Source of the DNA: SAR116 cluster bacterium
GTDB lineage: Bacteria; Pseudomonadota; Alphaproteobacteria; Puniceispirillales; Puniceispirillaceae
Assembly: GCA_004213025.1 (NCBI GenBank)
Contig: SHBC01000011.1
Location: 1 to 20,550 of the forward strand
Length of the DNA stretch: 20,550 bases
Reading direction: 5' to 3'
In this document: positions 14,009 through 20,550 of the stretch, piece after piece
Position numbering within the stretch: the first letter of the stretch is position 1
How the letters are laid out: every line of letters starts with the position of its first letter
Program-made: the position numbers and the translations under genes
Notes under the pieces: model-generated
The model's input: the letters and a program-made list of their open reading frames with translations, nothing else
Told to the model about the DNA's origin: nothing
The model's database searches: none

Positions 14009-14644
14009 ATGTCCGATATCACAACCATCAGCGCTTCCGAGCGCGAACGGGTCGGTAAGGGGTCCGCCCGTGCGGCACGCCGCGCAGGCCTCGTCCCTGC
14101 CGTCATCTATGGCGACAAGAAGGACCCTGTGGGAATCACCATGAATTCCCGCGAAGTTACCAAGATCGTTCACCAGCCCGGCATTTATGGCCGTCTGCTG
14201 GAGATCGATGTCGCCGGAACGAAGTCGACCGTGCTGACACGCGACATTCAGTTCCACCCGGTCTCCGACGGCATCATGCATATGGATTTCCTCCGCGTAT
14301 CGCAGAGCGCCACTGTGGCGGTTGCGGTTGCGGTCGACTTCATCAATGAGGACAAGTGCCCCGGCATCAAGGTCGGCGGCGTTCTGAACGTTGTCCGGTA
14401 TGAGGTTGAGCTGAACTGCCCGGCCACCGCGATCCCCGAGAAGATCACCATCGATCTCGAGGGTGTGAAAATCGGTGATTCGATCCATATCAGCGCCATC
14501 ACGCTTCCTGACGGTGTCACACCGACGATCACTGATCGTGACTTCACCGTTGCCACACTGGCATCGCCTGGCGGCGGCGTGAAGAACGAGGATGAAGACA
14601 CCGAAGAGGGTGCGGAAGAGGCCGGCGATTCCGAAGAGGAATAA
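14009..14644 (+). CDS. rplY: 50S ribosomal protein L25, CTC/TL5 two-domain form
   Basis: L25 binds 5S rRNA in the central protuberance of the large subunit. The protein is 211 aa, the long general-stress-protein CTC form rather than the short E. coli type. The N-terminal 5S-binding domain is about residues 1-95 (ERERVGKGSARAARRAGLVPAVIYG near the start, then TRDIQFHPVSDGIMHMDFLRV). The C-terminal beta domain is about 96-186, with GGVLNVVRYEVELNCPATAIPE. The last 20 residues form a highly acidic Glu/Asp-rich tail, common in alphaproteobacterial L25. AAGGAG at 13995-14000 is 8 bases before the ATG. pth follows 72 bases downstream, a widely conserved pairing, with a terminator-like hairpin between them. 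Confidence 0.96.
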   Translation: MSDITTISASERERVGKGSARAARRAGLVPAVIYGDKKDPVGITMNSREVTKIVHQPGIYGRLLEIDVAGTKSTVLTRDIQFHPVSDGIMHMDFLRVSQSATVAVAVAVDFINEDKCPGIKVGGVLNVVRYEVELNCPATAIPEKITIDLEGVKIGDSIHISAITLPDGVTPTITDRDFTVATLASPGGGVKNEDEDTEEGAEEAGDSEEE

Positions 14645-14667
14645 GCCTCCCGCGCCATATACGGAAC

Positions 14668-14699
14668 GGACCGGGCGGCGACGTCCGGTCCTCGCTTTT
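14668..14699 (+). terminator. Rho-independent-like hairpin between rplY and pth
   Basis: GGACCGG (14668-14674) and CCGGTCC (14685-14691) form a perfect 7-bp GC-rich stem with a 10-base loop, followed by TCGCTTTT. It ends 17 bases before the pth start. The U-run is short, so it may act as a partial terminator that lets less transcription into pth-ychF. Confidence 0.5.
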
Positions 14700-14716
14700 C
14701 AGCAATCGAGCAAAAG

Positions 14717-15349
14717 ATGCTGCTGTTCGCAGGCCTAGGCAATCCCGGTTCGGACTACGTCGGCAACCGGCATAATGTCGGTTTCATGACCGCCGATGCC
14801 ATTGCCGCGCGGCATGGGTTTTCCGGCTGGAAGACAAAGGGCGCGAACCTGATCGCCGAAGGGCGGATCGGCACCGAGAAGGTGATGGCGGTCAAACCGC
14901 AATCCTTCATGAACCGGTCCGGCGGGCCGGTCGCCGACATCGCCAGATTCTACAAGATTCCCCCGTCCGATATCTTTGTCTTCTATGACGAGATCGACCT
15001 TGCCGCCGGCCGGATCAGGGTTAAATGCGGCGGCGGTCATGGCGGACATAACGGTATCCGCGATATCGACCGCCACCTTGGCCAGGATTACTGGCGCGTA
15101 CGGATTGGCGTCGGCCGGCCGGAACAGGTGATCCCGGGATCGCAGATCGATATCCGGAAATGGGTGTTGATGGATTTCATGGACGCTGAACGCGATGGCT
15201 GGCTGACCCGCCTTCTTGATGCCATCGCCAGCGAGGTCGACCGTCTGGCGGCGCATGATGAAGGCGGATTCATGAGCCGCGTTGCCCATCTGGCGCCAGC
15301 ACCAAAACCGGACACACAGGATAAAGACGGCAGCGAGGAGACAGTCTGA
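14717..15349 (+). CDS. pth: Peptidyl-tRNA hydrolase
   Basis: Pth releases tRNA from prematurely dropped peptidyl-tRNA and is normally essential. The protein is 210 aa with an N terminus that reads LLFAGLGNPGSDYVGNRHNVGF. The active-site residues expected from the E. coli enzyme (N10, H20, N68, D93, N114) are present as N9, H19 (catalytic base), N66 in QSFMNRSG, D91 in FYDEIDL and N112 in GGHGGHNGI. The last 20 or so residues (APKPDTQDKDGSEE) are polar and probably disordered. The start at 14717 has the AGCAA upstream stretch but only a weak Shine-Dalgarno. The stop overlaps the ychF ATG by one base (TGATG), which implies coupled translation, as often seen for pth-ychF. Confidence 0.97.
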   Translation: MLLFAGLGNPGSDYVGNRHNVGFMTADAIAARHGFSGWKTKGANLIAEGRIGTEKVMAVKPQSFMNRSGGPVADIARFYKIPPSDIFVFYDEIDLAAGRIRVKCGGGHGGHNGIRDIDRHLGQDYWRVRIGVGRPEQVIPGSQIDIRKWVLMDFMDAERDGWLTRLLDAIASEVDRLAAHDEGGFMSRVAHLAPAPKPDTQDKDGSEETV

Positions 15350-16449
15350 TGGGATTCAATTGCGGAATTGTCGGTCTGCCGAATGTTGGCAAGTCAACTC
15401 TGTTCAACGCGTTGACCGAAACCGCCGCGGCCGAGGCCGCCAACTATCCCTTCTGCACCATCGAGCCGAATACCGGCCGTGTCGCCGTGCCGGACCCGCG
15501 GCTTGACGAGCTGGCACGGCTCGCCAGCTCGGCCTCGGTGATCCCGACACAGCTGGAGTTCGTTGACATCGCCGGGCTGGTACGCGGCGCCTCGAAGGGC
15601 GAGGGTCTTGGCAACCAGTTCCTTGGCAATATCCGCGAGGTGGATGCCATCGCGCATGTGCTGCGCTGTTTCGAGGATACCGACATCACGCATGTCGACG
15701 GTACGGTAGACCCGCTTCGCGATGCCGACACGGTCGAGACCGAATTGATGCTGGCCGATATTGATTCGCTGGAACGCCGGATGACGGCGCTGGTGAAAAA
15801 GACCCGTGGCGGCGATGCCGAGGCAAAGCGCGATCTGGCACTGATGGAAAAACTGCTGCCACAGCTTGCCGACGGTGTGCCGGTCAGGCGGGCCAGCGGA
15901 CTGACGCAGGATGAGGAAAAACGACTGCCGCAGCTGCAGCTGCTGACATCAAAGCCGGTCCTTTATGTCTGCAATGTCGCCGAGGCAGAGGCCGCCACAG
16001 GCAACGCGCACTCAGCCGCCGTCGCCGCGCATGCCGAAGCCGAAGGCGCTGCACATGTCGTTGTCTCGGCCGCAATCGAGGCCGAGATCACGCAGCTTGA
16101 TGGTGATGACAAGGCAATGTTCCTTGCCGAGCTGGGGCTGGAGGAGGCCGGACTGGCCCGTCTTATCCGGGCCGGCTATGGGCTGCTGGACCTGCTGACA
16201 TTCTTTACCGCCGGCCCAAAGGAGGCGCGGGCCTGGACGGTTGCCGCAGGCGCAACAGCGCCCGAGGCCGCCGGTGCGATCCATACCGACTTCCAGCGCG
16301 GCTTTATCCGCGCGGAAACGGTGTCATTCGATGATTATGTTGCCTGTGGGGGCGAATCCGCGGCGCGCGACGCCGGAAAACTGCGCATTGAGGGCGCTGA
16401 TTACAAAGTGAGCGACGGAGATGTTTTCCATTTCCGTTTCAATGTGTAA
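15349..16449 (+). CDS. ychF: Redox-regulated ATPase YchF (OBG-like)
   Basis: YchF is a universally conserved P-loop NTPase of the OBG family that prefers ATP and associates with ribosomes. The protein is 366 aa. It has the G1 loop GLPNVGKS (residues 9-16), the switch II DIAG (73-76) followed by [25 protein letters not shown] (77-101), and NVAE in place of the canonical NKxD GTP-specificity motif, as expected for the ATP-preferring family. A coiled-coil insertion lies in the middle, and a TGS domain ends with [18 protein letters not shown] and [25 protein letters not shown] sequence. It is translationally coupled to pth. Tandem stops TAATAA and a run of A residues follow at 16447-16461. Confidence 0.97.
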   Translation: MGFNCGIVGLPNVGKSTLFNALTETAAAEAANYPFCTIEPNTGRVAVPDPRLDELARLASSASVIPTQLEFVDIAGLVRGASKGEGLGNQFLGNIREVDAIAHVLRCFEDTDITHVDGTVDPLRDADTVETELMLADIDSLERRMTALVKKTRGGDAEAKRDLALMEKLLPQLADGVPVRRASGLTQDEEKRLPQLQLLTSKPVLYVCNVAEAEAATGNAHSAAVAAHAEAEGAAHVVVSAAIEAEITQLDGDDKAMFLAELGLEEAGLARLIRAGYGLLDLLTFFTAGPKEARAWTVAAGATAPEAAGAIHTDFQRGFIRAETVSFDDYVACGGESAARDAGKLRIEGADYKVSDGDVFHFRFNV

Positions 16450-16479
16450 TAACAAAAAAAAGCCCACAGAGGTGTCAAA

Positions 16480-17157
16480 ATGACGCAGATGAGGAAACTG
16501 ACCGCCGAGGACGGCCATACTCTTGATGCGGCCGTTGCCGGTGACAGCGAAACGGCACGCGGCGGCGTGGTCGTGCTGCAGGAAATCTTTGGACTCAATG
16601 ATCATATCCGCGACCTGCCGCGCCGCTTTGCCGAGGCAGGCTATTATGCTGTGGCGCCGGCGCTGTTCGACCGGGCCGAGCGCGGCATCGAACTTGCCTA
16701 TGACGCACAAGGGCGTGACCGCGGTCTGGCGTTACGGGCCGCTGTCGATGATGACGCCATTTTCGATGTATCGGCGGCGATCACCGCCGCCGCCGCGGCC
16801 GGGCCTGTGGTGGTTGTCGGCTTCTGCTGGGGCGGCTCGCTTGCCTGGCGCGCCGCGACAAGCCTGACGGGTCTTGCCGGCGCCGCTTCATATTATGGGG
16901 GTGAGTTGCCCTCGAAAGCCGGTCTGGTATCGCACTGCCCGGTGCTGGCGCATTTCGGCACCCGCGACAAGACCATCCCGATGGACGGCGTCAACACCTT
17001 CATCAAGGCGCAGGCCGATACCGACCCATCCGTGGTGACGCATATCTATGAGGCCGACCATGGCTTCAACTGCGACGCCCGCGGCCAGTATGACGCGGAT
17101 GCGGCGGCACTCGCATGGACACGCACCCTGGCCTTTCTTGATGAGATGTGTGGGTAA
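16480..17157 (+). CDS. Dienelactone hydrolase family protein
   Basis: This is an alpha/beta-hydrolase of 225 aa. The dienelactone-hydrolase catalytic set is visible: C116 in VGFCWGGS as the nucleophile (in place of Ser), D163 in FGTRDKTIP, H194 in ADHGFNCD, and E36 in VVLQEIFGLN, which in the family holds the cysteine. Family members hydrolyse dienelactone in chlorocatechol degradation, but housekeeping paralogues exist and the substrate here is unknown. No catechol-pathway genes lie nearby. The ATG at 16480 has GAGG at 16469-16472, 7 bases upstream. It follows ychF by 30 bases without a terminator, so co-transcription is likely but a functional link is not implied. Confidence 0.92.
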   Translation: MTQMRKLTAEDGHTLDAAVAGDSETARGGVVVLQEIFGLNDHIRDLPRRFAEAGYYAVAPALFDRAERGIELAYDAQGRDRGLALRAAVDDDAIFDVSAAITAAAAAGPVVVVGFCWGGSLAWRAATSLTGLAGAASYYGGELPSKAGLVSHCPVLAHFGTRDKTIPMDGVNTFIKAQADTDPSVVTHIYEADHGFNCDARGQYDADAAALAWTRTLAFLDEMCG

Positions 17158-17198
17158 ATTCGGGTTAGCCTTCAGGTTAATCGGACCTATGGTTCGGC

Positions 17199-18131
17199 AT
17201 GAACCACCATTCCCAAGACGCTGGGCATCACCGAATCGGTATTCTCTACATGTCGGTTGCCGCGGTCTTCTTTCCGATCAAGGACAGCTTTCTGAAAGCG
17301 CAGGACCCGACCGTTCCCGCGCTACTCGCCATCAGCCTCTATTTCTTCGTGCAGATGACAATCGGTTTCTGCGGCCTGCATCTGACAAGACACCCGTCCC
17401 GGGCAAACCCCTTTGCCGGCATGACGAAACTGCATCTCCTGCGGTCCCTGACATTGACATGCTCGCTGGCAACCTTCTTTTTCAGCCTGCGCTTTGTGCC
17501 GCTGTCAACGGCGGTAACACTGTTTACCCTGCAAGGCCTGTTTTGCATCGGATTTGGCAGGATCATCCTCAATGAACCGATCTATCGGCGACATTTGATC
17601 CTTGTGGCGTGCGCCATGGCGGGTGTCCTGCTTGTTGCGCAACCGGATGCATCCGGAACAGGATTTGGTGTCAATCTTCTGCCGCTGCTGTCCGGTGCCT
17701 TTGGCGGCTTGTATGTCATTATAACGCGCAAGCTCGGCGCACAGGAATCACCGCTGCAACTTGTTTGTCAGGACGGTGCCACTGCCAGCCTCTCGGTGCT
17801 TGGCATCTATCTTGTCGGCATTTTCATTCGCGGTGAGTCGATCCCGCCGGTGGTTCTGGACCCGATCACATTCCTTATGCCACCACTTCTCGCTGGGACC
17901 GTTGGAATGATTTCCTCCTTTGCCATGATCAAGGCAGCACAAATGGCACCGGCGGTAAAACTGGCACCCGCAAGCTATCTCGAAATTGCCAGCGGAGCGC
18001 TGATCGGCATTTTTTTCTTTGGCGAGTATCTGGACCTGCCAAAGATCACCGGGATCCTCATCATCGTAGCCGTCTGCCTGACCAACACCCTGATGAACGA
18101 GGCCATGACCGTTCAGAAAAAATGTCGATGA
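17199..18131 (+). CDS. EamA/DMT-family transporter
   Basis: The protein is 310 aa with about ten hydrophobic segments in two five-helix EamA halves, typical of drug/metabolite transporters in the inner membrane. The first half runs to the KRRP-like loop around LNEPIYRRHLILVACAMAGVLLV, a characteristic end-of-EamA-1 sequence, and the second half has the matching FFFGEYLDLPKITGILIIV segment. Substrates of this family range from amino acids to cofactors and cannot be read from sequence. The start at 17199 gives an N terminus rich in His/Gln before the first helix. The Shine-Dalgarno is weak, and a Met at residue 18 is an alternative. It is 41 bases from the hydrolase gene and ends before a strong bidirectional terminator. 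Confidence 0.9.
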   Translation: MNHHSQDAGHHRIGILYMSVAAVFFPIKDSFLKAQDPTVPALLAISLYFFVQMTIGFCGLHLTRHPSRANPFAGMTKLHLLRSLTLTCSLATFFFSLRFVPLSTAVTLFTLQGLFCIGFGRIILNEPIYRRHLILVACAMAGVLLVAQPDASGTGFGVNLLPLLSGAFGGLYVIITRKLGAQESPLQLVCQDGATASLSVLGIYLVGIFIRGESIPPVVLDPITFLMPPLLAGTVGMISSFAMIKAAQMAPAVKLAPASYLEIASGALIGIFFFGEYLDLPKITGILIIVAVCLTNTLMNEAMTVQKKCR

Positions 18132-18187
18132 CTCGATCCGTCTTCTGATGTCGGATTTCAGATGACATGATCAAATGCCAGATATGA

Positions 18188-18216
18188 AAAACCCCCGGCC
18201 GGCGACCGGGGGTTTT
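18188..18216. terminator. Bidirectional intrinsic terminator
   Basis: An 11-bp perfect stem, AAAACCCCCGG and CCGGGGGTTTT, has a 7-base loop. Read on the + strand it ends in a U-run; read on the - strand it also ends in U residues. It sits between the convergent DMT transporter and cytochrome c1 genes and can serve both. Confidence 0.92.
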
Positions 18217-18238
18217 CAATTTCACGATGTTCCGGCCC

Positions 18239-19009
18239 CTAGTGAAGGTCGGCCCAGACGCGGCGCTTGGCCATATAGGACATGACCAGGAAGATCGAGA
18301 GGAAGAAGACGGCGGCAACGCCGATCCGCTTGCGCGCCTCCATCTTCGGCTCGGCAGCCCACATCAGGAAGTGGGTCACGTCCGCGGCAAGCCCCTCGGG
18401 CGTTGTCGGCGCGCCATCGGCATATTCGACATCATCGCCATAGATCGGCTGCGGCATCGCAATCAGATGCCCTGAATAGGCGTTGTTGTAATACATGCCG
18501 TCAGGAACCTCGGTGCTGGCCGGCGCATCCTCATAACCAAGAAGCAGGCTGTAGAGATAATCGGCACCATTCGCCCGTGCCTTGGTAATCAGCGACAGGT
18601 CAGGCGGCAGCGCGCCGTTATTGCTGGCGCGGGCCTCATTGTCATTGCGATAGGGGTTCGGGATCAGGTCGGCCGGACGCGCCGGACGCATGAACATCTC
18701 ACCCTCATCGTCGGGACCGTCCATCACTTCGTATTCAGCGGCAATCGCCTTGATCTCGGCGGCATTGTAGCCAAGGTCGGCAAGGTTGCGGAATGCCAGA
18801 TACTCAACCCCGTGGCAGCCAGCGCATACCTCGCGATAGACCTGAAAGCCACGCTGCATCGCGCCCTTGTCGAAATAGCCGAACGGGCCGGCAAAGCTCC
18901 ACTCGCCAGAGACGAGCTTTACATCGCCGCCACCAGCTGCCTGGGCCGGGCCGGCAAGCCCGGCAAAGGCCGCCAGCACCGTCAAGGATGCAATCAGAAA
19001 CTTGCGCAT
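18239..19009 (-). CDS. petC: Ubiquinol-cytochrome c reductase, cytochrome c1 subunit
   Basis: Cytochrome c1 takes electrons from the Rieske protein and passes them to soluble or membrane cytochrome c. The protein is 256 aa. A Sec signal peptide is likely (residues 1-24, ending AQA), so the haem domain is periplasmic. The covalent haem motif is C62-A-G-C65-H66, and M184 in IAMPQPIYG is the expected sixth ligand. A C-terminal membrane anchor (about 228-250, RIGVAAVFFLSIFLVMSYMA) is followed by KRRVWADLH. The ATG at 19009 overlaps the cytochrome b stop by one base. It is the last gene of the bc1 operon and ends just before the shared terminator. Confidence 0.97.
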   Translation of the reverse strand: MRKFLIASLTVLAAFAGLAGPAQAAGGGDVKLVSGEWSFAGPFGYFDKGAMQRGFQVYREVCAGCHGVEYLAFRNLADLGYNAAEIKAIAAEYEVMDGPDDEGEMFMRPARPADLIPNPYRNDNEARASNNGALPPDLSLITKARANGADYLYSLLLGYEDAPASTEVPDGMYYNNAYSGHLIAMPQPIYGDDVEYADGAPTTPEGLAADVTHFLMWAAEPKMEARKRIGVAAVFFLSIFLVMSYMAKRRVWADLH

Positions 19010-20235
19010 CAGGCAGCTCCCCTCGCTGTTGCCAGCACCGGCTCGGAGATCGATTTCGGCAGCGGCTTTGTTGTTTCAAAGACGCTGAGCATCGGCAGGA
19101 TCACCAGGAAATGCAGGAAGTACCAGGCTGTCGCAACCCGCGACGCCACGACATAGACACCTTCCGCCGGCTTGCCGCCAAGATAGCCAAGGGCGATGCA
19201 GTCGATGAACAGCATCCAGAAGAAGATCCGGAATACCGGGCGGAACCGTGCCGAGCGGACCGGCGAGCGGTCAAGCCATGGCAGGATGAACAGCACGAAG
19301 ATGGCCGCGAACATCAGCAACACACCGCCAAGCTTGTCCGGCACCGCACGCAGGATCGCGTAGAATGGCAGGAAATACCATTCAGGCACGATATGCGCCG
19401 GCGTCTGCATCGGGTTCGCCGGGATATAATTGTCCGGGTGACCCATGGCATTCGGGAAGAAGAACACCGCCACGGCCAGCAACAGCAGGAACATCGCGAT
19501 CCCGACCATATCCTTGATCGTGTAATAGGGGTGGAAGGAAATCGTATCCTGCGGCCCCTTGGCGTCGATGCCGATCGGGTTGTTCGACCCGAAGCGGTGC
19601 AACGCAATGATATGCAGCACCACCACACCGGCGATCACAAACGGCATCAGATAATGCAGCGAGAAGAAGCGGTTCAGTGTCGGGTTATCGACCGAGAAGC
19701 CGCCCCACAGGAAGGTCACGATGCTCTCGCCAACCAGCGGGATGGCCGAGAACAGGTTGGTGATCACCGTGGCGCCCCAGAAGCTCATCTGGCCCCAGGG
19801 AAGGACATAACCCATGAAGGCGGTCGCCATCATCAGCAGGAAGATCACAACGCCAAGCATCCACAGCAATTCGCGCGGCGCCTTGTAGGAGCCGTAATAC
19901 AACCCGCGGAAGATGTGGATGTAGACGACAATGAAGAAGAAGCTTGCCGCGTTCATATGGATGTAGCGGATCAGCCAGCCATGATTGACATCACGCATGA
20001 TGCGCTCGACCGAGCTGAACGCATGGTCGACATGCGCGGTGTAGTTCATCGCCAGGACAATGCCGGTGACGATCATGATCACCAGCGCCAGACCGGCAAG
20101 GACACCGAAATTCCAGAAATAGTTCAGGTTCTTCGGCACCGGGTATTCATATTTTTCATGGTCCAGCATCGAGAAGATGGGAAGACGATGGTCGATCCAT
20201 CTTACGACGGGATTTGCGAATTTTTCAGCAGACAT
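19009..20235 (-). CDS. petB: Ubiquinol-cytochrome c reductase, cytochrome b subunit
   Basis: Cytochrome b is the membrane core of the bc1 complex; it holds haems bL and bH and both quinone sites. The protein is 408 aa, full-length and not split. Haem ligands are H93 and H107 in helix B (14 apart) and H194 and H208 in helix D (14 apart), as in the mitochondrial protein. The Qo-site motif PEWY is present in [16 protein letters not shown], and the cd-region [17 protein letters not shown] is typical. About eight transmembrane helices are visible. The start at 20235 is 31 bases from the Rieske stop, with GGAGG about 11 bases upstream. The petA-petB-petC order on one strand matches the classic bc1 operon; its promoter lies beyond the right edge. 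Confidence 0.98.
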   Translation of the reverse strand: MSAEKFANPVVRWIDHRLPIFSMLDHEKYEYPVPKNLNYFWNFGVLAGLALVIMIVTGIVLAMNYTAHVDHAFSSVERIMRDVNHGWLIRYIHMNAASFFFIVVYIHIFRGLYYGSYKAPRELLWMLGVVIFLLMMATAFMGYVLPWGQMSFWGATVITNLFSAIPLVGESIVTFLWGGFSVDNPTLNRFFSLHYLMPFVIAGVVVLHIIALHRFGSNNPIGIDAKGPQDTISFHPYYTIKDMVGIAMFLLLLAVAVFFFPNAMGHPDNYIPANPMQTPAHIVPEWYFLPFYAILRAVPDKLGGVLLMFAAIFVLFILPWLDRSPVRSARFRPVFRIFFWMLFIDCIALGYLGGKPAEGVYVVASRVATAWYFLHFLVILPMLSVFETTKPLPKSISEPVLATARGAA

Positions 20236-20266
20236 GGAACCTATAGCCTCCAGCGGAAAAGACGGA

Positions 20267-20550
20267 TCAGCCGATCCGGATTACGGCGTCGGAAAGGAAG
20301 GTGTAGGGTGGCACCTCAAGATTGGTAGGCGCCGGCCCCTTGCGAATGCGGCCCGAGGTATCGTAGTGCGAGCCATGGCACGGGCAGAACCAGCCATCAT
20401 ACTCACCCTTGACCTCGCCGGTCTTCTGGCCGAGCGGCACGCATCCAAGATGCGTGCAGACACCAACCAGTACGAGAAGTTCAGGCTTCTGGACCCGCGC
20501 CTCATCTTCCTGCGGGTCCCGCAGGTCGGCGCTGTCGATGGCGTTGGCGC
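20267..20550 (-). CDS. petA: Ubiquinol-cytochrome c reductase, Rieske iron-sulfur subunit (5' truncated by window)
   Basis: The last 94 codons of the Rieske protein are present on the minus strand; the N-terminal anchor and start lie beyond 20550. Both cluster-binding boxes are visible: CTHLGC and CPCHGSHYD, supplying two Cys and two His to the 2Fe-2S centre plus the disulfide pair. The fragment ends [17 protein letters not shown] then a short strand and stop. The Rieske head domain oxidises ubiquinol at the Qo site and reduces cytochrome c1. It is the first gene of petABC and precedes petB by 31 bases. Confidence 0.97.
   Translation of the reverse strand, partial: ANAIDSADLRDPQEDEARVQKPELLVLVGVCTHLGCVPLGQKTGEVKGEYDGWFCPCHGSHYDTSGRIRKGPAPTNLEVPPYTFLSDAVIRIG

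Noticed and set aside
16450..16470. Run of A residues after ychF as a terminator
   Set aside because: No GC stem precedes or follows it on either strand. It is only an A-rich leader before the hydrolase Shine-Dalgarno.
18793..20328. Open frame of 511 codons on the + strand across the bc1 genes
   Set aside because: It lies antisense to petC, petB and the end of petA. The composition is rich in Arg, Gln, His and Asp with no domain pattern, and codon bias on the opposite strand explains its openness.

Overview
The window is GC-rich, densely coded chromosomal DNA from an alphaproteobacterium. The evidence is a fused-free petABC-type cytochrome bc1 operon, a PetP-like MarR regulator next to a PetR/CenR-like response regulator and an EnvZ-type kinase, the order ubiK / ybjN-domain gene / proC, and the run lgt - MidA-type methyltransferase - pgeF - prs - rplY - pth - ychF. 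Family-level placement is not possible from sequence alone; a Rhodospirillales-like or SAR116-like lineage is a guess. Both edges cut genes: pgsA at the left has lost its 5' end, and the Rieske gene at the right has lost its 5' end. No tRNA, rRNA, CRISPR array, insertion sequence, phage gene or obvious horizontally acquired block was seen. No gene-free stretch exceeds about 300 bases.

Layout. (1) 1-3060, + strand: the end of pgsA, then a tightly coupled molybdenum-cofactor block mobB-moeA-moaD-moaE with overlapping start and stop codons. (2) 3091-3978, - strand: an IlvE-type aminotransferase, divergent from (3) 4103-6668, + strand: a MarR regulator, an OmpR-class response regulator and its histidine kinase. 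(4) 6684-9740, - strand: ubiK, a YbjN-domain gene, proC, a TetR-fold gene and csaA, read right to left, with an AT-rich 220-bp gap between ubiK and the YbjN gene. (5) 9894-18131, + strand: lgt, a MidA/NDUFAF7 methyltransferase, pgeF, a possible 22-residue lipopeptide gene, prs, rplY, pth, ychF, a dienelactone hydrolase and a DMT exporter. (6) A strong bidirectional terminator at 18188-18216, then (7) cytochrome c1, cytochrome b and the Rieske protein on the - strand.

How the genes fit together. The Moco genes cover molybdopterin synthase (MoaD/MoaE) and metal insertion (MoeA, MobB), but not MoaA/MoaC. Several genes concern respiration: ubiK (ubiquinone synthesis accessory factor), the MidA-type methyltransferase (related to a mitochondrial complex I assembly factor), the bc1 complex, and PetP/PetR-like regulators whose Rhodobacter relatives were found beside petABC. 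lgt and pgeF act on the envelope. prs, rplY, pth and ychF are nucleotide and translation housekeeping.

Most of the window is ordinary core genome and I do not see a clear undescribed system. The items most worth a second look are the 22-codon lipobox micro-ORF after pgeF, the AT-rich palindrome region with a consensus DnaA box before the YbjN gene, the 15-bp palindrome between ubiK and lgt, and in-frame 12-bp tandem repeats in the adjacent lgt and methyltransferase genes.
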